In this document: piece after piece, positions 7,464 through 15,700 of the stretch | Numbering within the stretch: position 1 is the stretch's first letter | Layout: every line of letters starts with the position of its first letter | Origin: Planktothrix paucivesiculata PCC 9631 | GTDB lineage: Bacteria > Cyanobacteriota > Cyanobacteriia > Cyanobacteriales > Microcoleaceae | DNA length: 64,000 nucleotides | Direction: 5' to 3' | Assembly: GCF_900009265.2 (NCBI RefSeq) | Contig: NZ_LR735027.1 | Location: forward strand, 1-64,000 | The notes under the pieces: generated by a model | What the model was told of the DNA's origin: nothing | The model's database searches: none | Seen by the model: the letters and a program-made list of their open reading frames with translations, nothing else | Translations under genes and position numbers: made by a program

Positions 7464-8465
7464 ATGACCCATTCCCCTTTTGTCCCTACTAGCAAAACCC
7501 AACTTTTAGCCGCCTTTCAACAAATTTTAGCCGAACAAAAACGCATTGAGTCAAAAGTTGCCACCAAGGAACAGGAAGCGGAGCAGGAAAAAGGCAAACA
7601 AATTTTAGAAACTGCGGCGACTTATACCGTCGATAGTATTGTTAAAGGGTTAGCGGATTTACAATTAGATTTTGGCTCTATTATCCTAGAATTAACGGAA
7701 AAATTAAGAACAGAATCAACAAAATTAGAGGAATTAAACCGAGGAATTGAGGTTGAAAATCAGCATTTTAAGGAAATTCATAAAATTCGGATTGTTGCTG
7801 ATGCTTTACATATTTTAACCCAAGAACATCAGGAAAAATTAAGTTTATTGGAACAGAATGCCACCCTGGGGCAAGAAGTTTTACAAAAAGATATTACTAC
7901 AAAACGCAAAATTTGGGAAAAGGAACAAGGGGAGTTTGATACTACCGTTGAGGAAGAAACCGAACGTTTAAGCCGCAGTCGTGAACAAGGGGAAGCTGAT
8001 TATAATTATGAGTTAGAACGAACTCGAAGAATTGAAACTGATGAATATGAAGATGTCAGAAGGAAGTTAGAACGGGAGTTATTAGAATTAAACCAAGAAA
8101 AAGATAAAAACTGGACAGAAAGAGAACAAATTCTAACGGTAAATCAAGCTGAATTTGAAGCCAATCAACAGCAAGTTGCTGGATATGAAGAACAACTAAA
8201 ACAAGCCCATGATCAGGCGAAGGAAGAAGCGATTCAAGAAGCCACAAGAGAAGCAAAAGTTAAATCAGATTTATTGGCTAAAGAATGGGAATCTAATAAA
8301 CAGGGTTATGAGTTACAAGTTCAATCTTTGGAGCAAACAATTCAACGACAAAATGAACAAATCACCCAAATCACAACTCAGTTACAAGAAACCCTAAAAC
8401 AAGCTCAGGATCTAGCAATGCGGGCTTTTTCTAGTTCAACCAGTTCTAATACTGGGACGAAATAA
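7464..8465 (+). CDS. Long coiled-coil protein A (paralogue of the next gene)
   Basis: The product has 333 residues and is almost wholly helical coiled coil rich in Glu, Gln and Lys, without Trp-rich globular parts, signal peptide or membrane segment. A conserved core around DFGSIILELTEKL (residues about 70-82) and a C-terminal block (AKVKSDLLAKEWESNKQGYE, then LKQAQDLAMRAF) recur in the next protein, so the two are diverged duplicates. A central 'EADYNYELERTRRIETDEYE' segment is also shared. A low-complexity Ser/Thr tail ends the protein. The function is unknown. Coiled coils of this type form filaments, scaffolds or tethers, but nothing here decides between these. GGAGAAAC upstream is a fair ribosome site. 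Confidence 0.7.
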   Translation: MTHSPFVPTSKTQLLAAFQQILAEQKRIESKVATKEQEAEQEKGKQILETAATYTVDSIVKGLADLQLDFGSIILELTEKLRTESTKLEELNRGIEVENQHFKEIHKIRIVADALHILTQEHQEKLSLLEQNATLGQEVLQKDITTKRKIWEKEQGEFDTTVEEETERLSRSREQGEADYNYELERTRRIETDEYEDVRRKLERELLELNQEKDKNWTEREQILTVNQAEFEANQQQVAGYEEQLKQAHDQAKEEAIQEATREAKVKSDLLAKEWESNKQGYELQVQSLEQTIQRQNEQITQITTQLQETLKQAQDLAMRAFSSSTSSNTGTK

Positions 8466-8522
8466 ACCCCAAAAATTTGCTGATTGTAGTTCTTACCCGT
8501 ACCCAAAATAAAGGAAAACAAA

Positions 8523-9599
8523 ATGACTAAAAAAGTAAGCGATCGCAATACTAAAGCCGAACTTTTGGAAGCCTATCAAGAGTTAGCCCAGGAAAAAAAT
8601 GACTTGGAAACCCAAATCAAACAACTGAGTTCTACTCCCAAAGAAGTTAAACCCATGAATCAGGAAAAAATAAAACCTATGACCTCTACACCCGTTGAAC
8701 AAAAACCTAAAATGCAGCAAACAATTGATCATTTATTGCTATTACAAACGGGGTTTGGGAGTGCGATTAATGAATTATCAGAACAACTAACATCTGAAGC
8801 GATAAAACTGGGAGAATTGCGTCAAAATGTTACCCATGAATTACAACAATTGGCAGAATTACATGATTTAGAAACCGTTGAAGATGATACCTTAGACACT
8901 TTAGTTCAACGCTATGAAACCAGTGCAAAAACCTTTGATCAGGAGTTAAGTCTACGACGAGAAACCTTAGAACAGGAATTTCAAGAACAGCAAAAAGCAT
9001 GGCAAAAAGAACAGGAAGAATATCAACGGACAATTAAAGAACGTAATGAAACCTATAAAAAATCGCGATCGCGGGATCAAGAAACCTACAATTATAACTT
9101 AGAATTACAACGAAATATTGATAGCGACACCTATTCACAAACCCAGAAAACCCTGTATAAACAGCTTGAAGATTTACAAAAAGAACAGGAAAAACAATGG
9201 TCAGAACGGGAAAAAACCATTGCAGAACGAGAAAAACTTTATGCAGAAGTTAAAGCCAAAGTAGAAGAATTTCCTCAAAAGTTGGAAGATAATATCAAAC
9301 GAGGAAAAGACCTGGGACGGAATATTGGCAATTATCAAGCCAAAATTAAATCGGATTTACTCGCCAAAGAAGTAGAGGGTCAAAAACAATATTATGAATT
9401 GCGGGTTAAGTCCTTAATGGAAACCATCCAAAGTCAAGATACTCGTCTACAAACCCTATCAAAACAATTGGATTCTGCCTTAAAACAAGTTCAAGATTTA
9501 GCGGTAAAAGCTATCGAAGGATCTTCTAATATTAATTCGTTCCAAGCGGTCAAAGAAATCGCCTTAGAACAGGCTAAAAACCCCAATAAGGGTAAATAA
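8523..9599 (+). CDS. Long coiled-coil protein B (paralogue of the previous gene)
   Basis: The product has 358 residues. It has an N-terminal coiled coil (LLEAYQELAQEKNDLETQIK), a Lys/Pro/Thr-rich hinge (residues about 38-65), and then a long coiled coil. The core GFGSAINELSEQLTSEAIKL, the 'QETYNYNLELQRNIDSDTY' segment and the C-terminal AKIKSDLLAKE ... LKQVQDLAVKA block align with protein A in the same order. AAGGAAAAC precedes the ATG, and the gap to protein A is 57 bases, so co-transcription and probably hetero-oligomer formation are likely. No enzymatic motif is seen. Confidence 0.7.
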   Translation: MTKKVSDRNTKAELLEAYQELAQEKNDLETQIKQLSSTPKEVKPMNQEKIKPMTSTPVEQKPKMQQTIDHLLLLQTGFGSAINELSEQLTSEAIKLGELRQNVTHELQQLAELHDLETVEDDTLDTLVQRYETSAKTFDQELSLRRETLEQEFQEQQKAWQKEQEEYQRTIKERNETYKKSRSRDQETYNYNLELQRNIDSDTYSQTQKTLYKQLEDLQKEQEKQWSEREKTIAEREKLYAEVKAKVEEFPQKLEDNIKRGKDLGRNIGNYQAKIKSDLLAKEVEGQKQYYELRVKSLMETIQSQDTRLQTLSKQLDSALKQVQDLAVKAIEGSSNINSFQAVKEIALEQAKNPNKGK

Positions 9600-9608
9600 A
9601 ACAGGACT

Positions 9609-9692
9609 AATGCCAAGTTGAGCATAGGTAGGGGCAATTCATGAATTGCCCTTACTCTCTCTGTTGATAATGGAAAAATTTTCCTTGGCATT
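9609..9692. repeat. Short MITE-like inverted-repeat element
   Basis: Nine-base terminal inverted repeats AATGCCAAG (9609-9617) and CTTGGCATT (9684-9692) flank a perfect 20-base palindrome at 9632-9651 (GGGCAATTCATGAATTGCCC). It contains no gene. It lies just after the coiled-coil cluster and 33 bases before a second element. Confidence 0.6.
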
Positions 9693-9724
9693 TGGAGTCA
9701 AATTTTGATAATCTAGGATTAATT

Positions 9725-9824
9725 AGGACTTACGCAGAAACCGGGTTTCTGAACGAGAAATCCAGATTTCATCCGTAAAATCAGGGCCAGAAACCCGGTT
9801 TCTTTGGTCTTGTGCGTAAGTCCT
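9725..9824. mobile_element. MITE with 12-bp terminal inverted repeats
   Basis: AGGACTTACGCA (9725-9736) and TGCGTAAGTCCT (9813-9824) are perfect 12-base inverted ends of a 100-base element. Inside, AGAAACCGGGTTTCT and AGAAACCCGGTTTCT form further palindromes. The end sequence is a well-known type of cyanobacterial miniature inverted-repeat element. It carries no transposase. Confidence 0.75.
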
Positions 9825-9864
9825 GTATATATTTTTGTCAATCTTAGTCAGGATACTGATTGTT

Positions 9865-10197
9865 ATGAAATCTCAACAGGTAATTACGTTTTTTTCTGAA
9901 ATTGTGACCCAGAAACCCGAACTATTTTCAGCAGAAGTTTTAAATGATTTAACCCGATTAGAAAGGGTTTTGGATAACTCCGAGACAGAATCAGAATCCG
10001 AACGAATTGAATCTATATCGGAAGCCATTATTGAGTTTTGTGATGTTAACCCTAAAATCAATTCTCAATTAACAGAAATGGCATCTGAACCCAAACTGAA
10101 TGAAAATCAAAACTTAGAGGAAAATCAAGTTGAAGTATTAACTAATTCCGTTAAAAGAGTTTTAGATTCACATTTCTTAAACCACTCTAATGTTTGA
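9865..10197 (+). CDS. Hypothetical small acidic helical protein
   Basis: The product has 110 residues. It is predicted all-helical and strongly acidic (LDNSETESESERIESISEAI, LNENQNLEENQVEVLTN). The family is not recognised. A TTG at 9835 extends the frame by ten codons, but the ATG at 9865 is preferred. It is separated from the coiled-coil cluster by two MITE-like elements, so membership of that cluster is uncertain. Confidence 0.5.
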   Translation: MKSQQVITFFSEIVTQKPELFSAEVLNDLTRLERVLDNSETESESERIESISEAIIEFCDVNPKINSQLTEMASEPKLNENQNLEENQVEVLTNSVKRVLDSHFLNHSNV

Positions 10198-10426
10198 ATG
10201 TAGACTTTGACTTTTTACTTAAAATTCCCCTTCTTTAATTAATTCTTGCCACTCCTAAATTAGAGGAGGGGAAAATTGTTAAGAATCTTGAATTTGTTTG
10301 TACTATTGTACAGTTTTGTATCAAGTCATTAACCTGTGATCCCAGAAGTGAAAATTGGGAGTTTTTAAGAGTTACGATAAAAACAGTAAAACCTTAAAAT
10401 TCTAACTTAAAACTAAACAATCAATT

Positions 10427-11791
10427 ATGAGCATTGCTACAATTAACCCGGCCACAGGGGAAACGGTAAAAACCTTTACTCCCCTAACCAATGCCGAAAT
10501 TGATGCTGCTTTGTCTCTAGCAGATGGCGCTTTTAAAGACTATCGGCAAGTCTCTTTTGAACAGCGATCAAAATGGATGAAAAACGCGGCTAACTTGTTA
10601 GAAGAAAATGCCGAAACCTACGCCAAAATTATGACGTTGGAAATGGGAAAACCCGTTACTTCAGCGATCGCAGAAGTCAAAAAAAGTGCGTCTGTCTGTC
10701 GCTTTTATGCAGAAAATGCAGCCCAATTCCTAGCCGATGTTCCCGCAGAAAGTGACGCCAGTAATAGCTTTATTGCTTACGAACCTTTAGGGGCAATTTT
10801 AGCAGTCATGCCCTGGAATTTTCCCTTCTGGCAAGTCTTCCGCTTCGCTGCACCCGCATTAATGGCGGGAAATGTGGGTTTACTCAAACACGCTTCTAAT
10901 GTGCCTCAATGCGCCTTAGCTATTGGGGAAATTTTCCAAAAGGCTGGATTTCCTGAAGGCGTATTTCAAACCCTATTAGTGGGGTCTGATAAAGTGGCTC
11001 AAATTATTACCGATGATCGGGTTAAAGCCGGAACATTAACCGGAAGTGAACCCGCAGGCGCTAGTTTGGCATCTTTAGCAGGTCAAAACATTAAAAAAAC
11101 TGTCCTAGAATTAGGGGGAAGTGATCCGTTTATTGTGTTAGAAACTGCGGATCTAAATGCCGCCGTTGATGCCGCCGTTACCGCCCGAATGTTAAACAAT
11201 GGACAATCCTGTATTGCGGCCAAACGGTTTATTTTGATCAGTACAATTGCCGATGAATTTGAAAGTCGTATGGCGGAGAAATTTGCGGCTTTAAAAATTG
11301 GTGATCCGATGTTACCCGATACCGAAGTCGGGCCCTTAGCAACGCCGGGTATTTTGAAAGAATTACACCAACAGGTTCAAAGCTGTGTTCAAGCCGGAGC
11401 CAAAGTATTAACCGGAGGTCAACCCCTGGAATCTTTAGGTAATTTTTATCCGCCAACAATTTTGACCCAAATTCCTGAAGGAACCCCCGCTTACAGTGAA
11501 GAATTCTTTGGGCCTGTAGCATTAATTTTCCGGGTTAATTCTTTAGAGGAAGCTATTACCCTGGCCAACAGCACAATTTTCGGTTTGGGTGCGAGTGCTT
11601 GGACAACGAATCGGGCCGAACAAGAGCGTTGTATTCGAGAATTAGAAGCGGGTGCAGTGTTTATTAATGGTTTAGTTAAATCCGATCCCCGCTTACCCTT
11701 TGGTGGGATCAAACGTTCTGGTTATGGACGGGAATTGAGTAGCCAAGGAATTCACGAATTTGTGAATATTAAAACGGTTTGGATTAAATAG
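10427..11791 (+). CDS. gabD: NAD(P)-dependent succinate-semialdehyde dehydrogenase
   Basis: The product has 454 residues, the length of the cyanobacterial SSADH that oxidises succinic semialdehyde to succinate. Aldehyde-dehydrogenase signatures are all present: MPWNFPFWQ (from residue 128), general base Glu228 in VLELGGSDPF, and catalytic Cys262 in NNGQSCIAAKRF. The C-terminal PFGGIKRSGYGRELS block is also intact. It is followed on the same strand by a 2-oxoglutarate-decarboxylase-type thiamine-diphosphate enzyme. That pairing is the one described in Synechococcus sp. PCC 7002, which bypasses the missing 2-oxoglutarate dehydrogenase and closes the TCA cycle, so the assignment rests on both sequence and context. 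The ATG has no strong Shine-Dalgarno site. Confidence 0.9.
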   Translation: MSIATINPATGETVKTFTPLTNAEIDAALSLADGAFKDYRQVSFEQRSKWMKNAANLLEENAETYAKIMTLEMGKPVTSAIAEVKKSASVCRFYAENAAQFLADVPAESDASNSFIAYEPLGAILAVMPWNFPFWQVFRFAAPALMAGNVGLLKHASNVPQCALAIGEIFQKAGFPEGVFQTLLVGSDKVAQIITDDRVKAGTLTGSEPAGASLASLAGQNIKKTVLELGGSDPFIVLETADLNAAVDAAVTARMLNNGQSCIAAKRFILISTIADEFESRMAEKFAALKIGDPMLPDTEVGPLATPGILKELHQQVQSCVQAGAKVLTGGQPLESLGNFYPPTILTQIPEGTPAYSEEFFGPVALIFRVNSLEEAITLANSTIFGLGASAWTTNRAEQERCIRELEAGAVFINGLVKSDPRLPFGGIKRSGYGRELSSQGIHEFVNIKTVWIK

Positions 11792-11836
11792 GGTAAAAAA
11801 CCGGGTTTATGACCAGAGTTTAGGAGATCATAAACA

Positions 11837-11886
11837 AGAAACCGGGTTTATTCAAATCAAGATTTTTGTTCATAAACCCGGTTTCT
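11837..11886. repeat. Perfect 15-bp inverted repeat between the two TCA-bypass genes
   Basis: AGAAACCGGGTTTAT (11837-11851) and ATAAACCCGGTTTCT (11872-11886) are exact inverse complements with a 20-base loop. A further half copy (AAACCGGGTTTATGA) lies near 11804-11820. The core matches the palindrome inside the MITE at 9725-9824, so it is a member of the same dispersed family. It sits in the 126-base gap between gabD and the decarboxylase and could attenuate or stabilise the transcript. Confidence 0.7.
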
Positions 11887-11917
11887 AAATATCAAATTTC
11901 ATTCACATTAAAAAATC

Positions 11918-13555
11918 ATGAACACAGCAGAACTGTTAGTTAAATGTCTGGAAAATGAAGGTGTGGAGTATATTTTTGGGGTTCCAGGGGAAGAAAATAT
12001 GCAAATCCTGCAATGCTTAAAAACCTCCTCAATTAAATTTATTACCACTCGCCATGAGCAGGGCGCCGCATTTATGGCCGATGTTTATGGGCGCTTAACT
12101 GGACGGGCGGGGGTTTGTTTATCAACTTTAGGCCCGGGCGCAACTAATTTAATGACCGGGGTTGCGGATGCGAATTTAGATGGAGCGCCGTTAGTTGCAA
12201 TTACGGGTCAAGTGGGTACTGATAGAATGCACATTGAATCCCATCAATATTTGGATTTAGTGGCAATGTTTGCCCCGGTTACTAAATGGAATGCCCAAAT
12301 TGTTCGCCCTAGTATTACTCCAGAAATTGTCAGGAAAGCGTTTAAATTAGCCCAAGCGGAAAAACCCGGCGCGGTGCATATTGATCTCCCAGAAAATATT
12401 GCCAGCATGGAGGTCGAGGGTTATCCTCTTAAACAAGATAAGCGAGAAAAAGTTTATTCGGCTTATCAGAGTATGAATGAAGCCGCGATCGCTATTTCTA
12501 AAGCCAATAATCCCTTAATCTTAGTAGGAAATGGCGCAATTCGGGGGAATGCTAGTGCGGCTTTAAGCGAATTTGCGACCCAACTGAATATCCCCGTTGT
12601 TAATACATTTATGGGCAAAGGAATGATCCCCTATACCCATCCTTTGGCCCTTTGGACAACGGGATTACAACTGCGGGATTATATTAGTTGTGGGTTTGAT
12701 AAAGCGGATTTGATCATCGCCGTTGGCTATGATTTAATTGAATATTCGCCAAAAAAATGGAATCCCCAAGGTAAAATTCCGATTGTTCATATTGGTGAAA
12801 CCCCCGCCGAAGTTGATAGTAGTTATATTCCAATCGCTGAAATTATTGGGGATATTTCTGACTCTCTGCATGAAATTTTAAGACGGTCAGACCGTACCGG
12901 AAAACCCGAACCCTATGCTTTAAAATTAAAAACAGATATTCGTAATAATTACGAATTTTATGCCAAGGATGATGCCTTCCCGATTAAACCGCAAAAAATT
13001 ATTTATGATTTGCGTCAAGTCATGGGCCCAGAAGATATTGTGATTTCAGATGTCGGCGCTCATAAAATGTGGATGGCAAGACATTATCATTGTGAAACGC
13101 CGAATACCTGTTTAATTTCTAATGGATTTGCAGCCATGGGAATTGCGATTCCTGGCGCAGTTGCAGCTAAATTAGTTTATCCTAATCGGAAGGTAGTGGC
13201 GGTCACGGGAGATGGCGGATTTATGATGAATAATCAGGAACTTGAAACCGCTTTACGAGTGGGAACTCCCTTTGTGACTTTGATATTTAATGATGGCGGT
13301 TATGGATTAATTGAATGGAAACAAAACGACCAATTTGGCGAGTCTGCGTTTATCAAATTTGGCAATCCTGACTTTGTTAAATTTGCCGAAAGTATGGGAT
13401 TAAAAGGCTATCGAGTTGAAGCTACAACCGATTTAGTTCCTATTCTCAAAGAAGCCTTAAATCAAGATGTTCCAGTCGTGATTGATTGTCCCGTAGACTA
13501 TCGAGAAAATGCTCTGTTTAGTCAACGGGCGGGCGGTTTATGTTGTCCTATCTAA
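11918..13555 (+). CDS. 2-oxoglutarate decarboxylase (thiamine diphosphate enzyme, acetolactate-synthase-like)
   Basis: The product has 545 residues. It has the three-domain ThDP fold: an N-terminal Pyr domain with catalytic Glu47 in TTRHEQGAAFMAD, a central domain (about 190-325), and a C-terminal PP domain with the GDGGFMMNN cofactor motif at 431-439. Overall it resembles the large subunit of acetolactate synthase, and automatic annotation would say ilvB. Its place directly behind succinate-semialdehyde dehydrogenase matches the 2-oxoglutarate decarboxylase of the cyanobacterial TCA bypass. There it converts 2-oxoglutarate to succinic semialdehyde and CO2. I infer that function from context; the sequence alone does not exclude acetolactate synthase. 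A separate IlvN small subunit is not nearby. Confidence 0.83.
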   Translation: MNTAELLVKCLENEGVEYIFGVPGEENMQILQCLKTSSIKFITTRHEQGAAFMADVYGRLTGRAGVCLSTLGPGATNLMTGVADANLDGAPLVAITGQVGTDRMHIESHQYLDLVAMFAPVTKWNAQIVRPSITPEIVRKAFKLAQAEKPGAVHIDLPENIASMEVEGYPLKQDKREKVYSAYQSMNEAAIAISKANNPLILVGNGAIRGNASAALSEFATQLNIPVVNTFMGKGMIPYTHPLALWTTGLQLRDYISCGFDKADLIIAVGYDLIEYSPKKWNPQGKIPIVHIGETPAEVDSSYIPIAEIIGDISDSLHEILRRSDRTGKPEPYALKLKTDIRNNYEFYAKDDAFPIKPQKIIYDLRQVMGPEDIVISDVGAHKMWMARHYHCETPNTCLISNGFAAMGIAIPGAVAAKLVYPNRKVVAVTGDGGFMMNNQELETALRVGTPFVTLIFNDGGYGLIEWKQNDQFGESAFIKFGNPDFVKFAESMGLKGYRVEATTDLVPILKEALNQDVPVVIDCPVDYRENALFSQRAGGLCCPI

Positions 13556-13592
13556 CCCCGTTGTTGTGATGCGGCACTATCATTTCTAACTC

Positions 13593-13642
13593 AAAAATAG
13601 CTTTGTGCGATGCTTTAGCAATATTCGTACAAAGCTATTTTT
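13593..13642. terminator. Long inverted repeat, probable bidirectional terminator
   Basis: AAAAATAGCTTTGT (13593-13606) and ACAAAGCTATTTTT (13629-13642) are perfect 14-base arms with A- and T-rich outer ends, so RNA from either side would end in a U-run. It follows the decarboxylase stop by 37 bases. The rest of the gap to 13796 shows only a short degenerate open frame. Confidence 0.65.
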
Positions 13643-13796
13643 ATAAGATCTGTCATGGTATAATAGAATTAATCTCGCCCTGATTGTACTTTTACTGAAG
13701 CATTAGATGAAGCATTAGAAGCGATTTTGGCTCAAAAAGATTATGAATTACCCTGTTTAGTTTGTCATTTGTAATTTTATTTTTCTACTGATTAAG

Positions 13797-14441
13797 ATGT
13801 CTCAAACAGCCATTAGTAAAAGAATTACCACGATTAGCGAAGCAGAAAAGCAATTTAATTTAGTTCGTACTGCGGATGTTAATTTTTTCCTAGAATGGAC
13901 GGAAGATTCAATTAATTTAACTGACTCGGAGAAAGCAGTATTAGATAGAATTAAAGCCCGATATCGCTATCATCGAGCTAATGGACATCTAGCTGAAGGG
14001 TTAGTTAATCTCGTAGTTTTATCGCCCTTACTGGAATTAGCTGGTTTTTACGATCCTCCATTTCAGATGCAAGGAGAAGTTGCTGTTGAAGTTAGTACAT
14101 CAGTAGCTACGAATGAAGTATCAGAGGAAATTTTGCGAGGAAGAATTGATTTTTTAGTGGTATCAAGAAGATTTTGGATAGTGGTATTAGAATCTAAGGG
14201 AACTGAAATTAATCTCGATATGGCAATTCCTCAAACTTTAGCTTATATGATGGCTAATTCTAATGTTAAAAAACCTGTATTTGGTATGGTGACTAATGGG
14301 GGAGAGTTCTTTTTTATTAAACTAAATTGTCAAGGAACACCCCAATATAATATTTCTCGTATTTTTTCCCATTTACCTTTACAGAATGAGCTTTATGATG
14401 TACTAAAAATTTTGAAACGATTAGGAAATAATATTACATGA
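13797..14441 (+). CDS. Restriction-endonuclease-like (PD-(D/E)XK fold) orphan protein
   Basis: The product has 214 residues. It resembles the N-terminal nuclease part of type I restriction R-subunits that occurs as free-standing proteins in cyanobacteria. An Asp in RGRIDFLVVSRRF followed by IVVLESKGTEI gives the D...ExK arrangement of a PD-(D/E)XK active site (about residues 121 and 137-139). A QTLAYMMANS segment then provides the conserved Gln helix. There is no helicase, methylase or specificity subunit next to it, so it is not a complete restriction system. The biological role is unknown. Confidence 0.65.
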   Translation: MSQTAISKRITTISEAEKQFNLVRTADVNFFLEWTEDSINLTDSEKAVLDRIKARYRYHRANGHLAEGLVNLVVLSPLLELAGFYDPPFQMQGEVAVEVSTSVATNEVSEEILRGRIDFLVVSRRFWIVVLESKGTEINLDMAIPQTLAYMMANSNVKKPVFGMVTNGGEFFFIKLNCQGTPQYNISRIFSHLPLQNELYDVLKILKRLGNNIT

Positions 14442-14534
14442 ATTTGATATATTCTGAATTTAAAGGACTAACTATAGATAAAAATGAAACATCTGCGCTC
14501 TCTGCGCGATAACAAATTTAATCAGGAGTTAAAG

Positions 14535-15329
14535 ATGAAAATTGCAACGTGGAATGTTAATTCGATTAGAACTAGAAAAGATCAGGTATGGCAATGGTTA
14601 CAAACCAATGAAATTGATATTCTGTGTTTACAGGAAACTAAAGTTATAGATAAAGATTTTCCCCGTTCTGGTTTTGAAGAATTGGGTTATAATATTTATA
14701 TTTATGGTCAAAAAGCCTATAACGGGGTGGCAATTTTTAGTAAAACTCCCCTAGATGCGGTTCACTTTGGATTTTCTGATATTTTAAATACTGAACCCTC
14801 TCAAAACTTTGATGAACAAAAACGAGTTTTAACCGGAATTATCAATGGAATTGCTATAGTTAATTTATATGTTCCTAATGGTTCTAGTATTGATAGCGAT
14901 AAATACAACTATAAATTAAACTGGTTAAACCATCTCAAAGACTATTTAAAACTTCTGTTAACTCAAACCGAAAAAATTTGTATTTGTGGTGACTTTAATA
15001 TTGCTTTAGAAGATATTGATATTCATAACCCCAAGGGTCGAGAAAACCATATTATGGCGAGTGATGCTGAACGTCAGGCTTTACAATCAATATTAGAATT
15101 AGGCTTTAAAGACGGCTTTCGCAAGTTCACCCCGGAAGGAGGACATTTCAGTTGGTGGGACTATCGCCAAGCATCCTTCCGACGCAATACGGGATGGCGC
15201 ATTGATACCCATTATTTAACCTTACCCTTGCATGAAGTCGCCAGTAGTTCTATCATCGATAAAACCCCTAGAACCTGGGAACAGCCGAGTGATCACACCC
15301 CTGTTATTTTAACCGTCGAGATGCCTTAG
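14535..15329 (+). CDS. xth: Exodeoxyribonuclease III (AP endonuclease family)
   Basis: The product has 264 residues from ATG 14535, close to the usual length. Family motifs are MKIATWNVNSIRTR at the start, CLQETKV (metal-binding Glu), NGVAIFSK, NLYVPNGS, CGDFNIALEDIDI (catalytic Asp/Asn), and the C-terminal SDHTPVILTV His. It repairs abasic sites and trims 3' ends in base-excision repair. An upstream ATG at 14484 adds 17 residues unlike the family; CAGGAG before 14535 supports the shorter form. rpmF follows on the same strand. Confidence 0.92.
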   Translation: MKIATWNVNSIRTRKDQVWQWLQTNEIDILCLQETKVIDKDFPRSGFEELGYNIYIYGQKAYNGVAIFSKTPLDAVHFGFSDILNTEPSQNFDEQKRVLTGIINGIAIVNLYVPNGSSIDSDKYNYKLNWLNHLKDYLKLLLTQTEKICICGDFNIALEDIDIHNPKGRENHIMASDAERQALQSILELGFKDGFRKFTPEGGHFSWWDYRQASFRRNTGWRIDTHYLTLPLHEVASSSIIDKTPRTWEQPSDHTPVILTVEMP

Positions 15330-15370
15330 TCGGATTTTGGAAGTCGTTGTAAACTTTCGGGAAAAAAATC

Positions 15371-15399
15371 TTGAGCCAAGGACACAAATAAGGTAATAT
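15371..15399 (+). promoter_or_regulatory. Possible promoter of rpmF
   Basis: TTGAGC (15371-15376) and TAATAT (15394-15399) are 17 bases apart. A consensus TATAAT also lies at 15397-15402. This places a start site about 25-30 bases before the rpmF ATG. Confidence 0.4.
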
Positions 15400-15434
15400 A
15401 ATAGTTTGTGCAAAATCTTCATTAATCTAGGCTC

Positions 15435-15614
15435 ATGGCTGTACCCAAGAAGAAAATGTCCAGGTCGAGACGCGATATGCGCAAGGCGACTTGGAAGCGG
15501 AAAGCAAGACTACAAGCTGAAAAAGCGTTATCCCTCGGGAAGTCTGTTCTCACCGGTCGTTCTACAGGATTCTACTATCCCACTGACGACCAAGAAGAAG
15601 GCGACGCGGAATAA
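15435..15614 (+). CDS. rpmF: 50S ribosomal protein L32
   Basis: A 59-residue frame starts [20 protein letters not shown] and ends [15 protein letters not shown], the standard cyanobacterial L32 with its basic N-terminus and acidic tail. It is a structural protein of the large ribosomal subunit. The frame overlaps a longer out-of-frame ORF (15406-15702) that is not a gene. A clear terminator follows 33 bases after the stop. Confidence 0.95.
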   Translation: MAVPKKKMSRSRRDMRKATWKRKARLQAEKALSLGKSVLTGRSTGFYYPTDDQEEGDAE

Positions 15615-15647
15615 ACGGTTAGACTGTGCGGAACTACAGAAAAATAG

Positions 15648-15698
15648 GGGCGAGAAAGCCTCTCTGTTCGGGAGAGGAAAACTCGCCCTTGTATTTTT
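15648..15698 (+). terminator. Rho-independent terminator of rpmF
   Basis: GGGCGAG (15648-15654) pairs with CTCGCCC (15682-15688), with an inner CTCTC/GAGAG stem, followed by TTGTATTTTTTT. Confidence 0.85.
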
Positions 15699-15700
15699 TT

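Noticed and set aside
4304-10197. Prophage or integrated element around the XRE-ImmA genes
   Set aside because: No integrase, terminase, portal, capsid, replication gene or att-like direct repeats flanking the region were found.
11918-13555. Calling the thiamine enzyme acetolactate synthase (ilvB)
   Set aside because: The fold fits, but the gabD neighbour matches the known 2-oxoglutarate decarboxylase pairing and no small subunit is adjacent; kept as an alternative only.
13690-13773. Short frame reading DCTFTEALDEALEAILAQKD
   Set aside because: Too short, no start codon with a ribosome site, and upstream stop in frame; at most a gene remnant of unknown kind.
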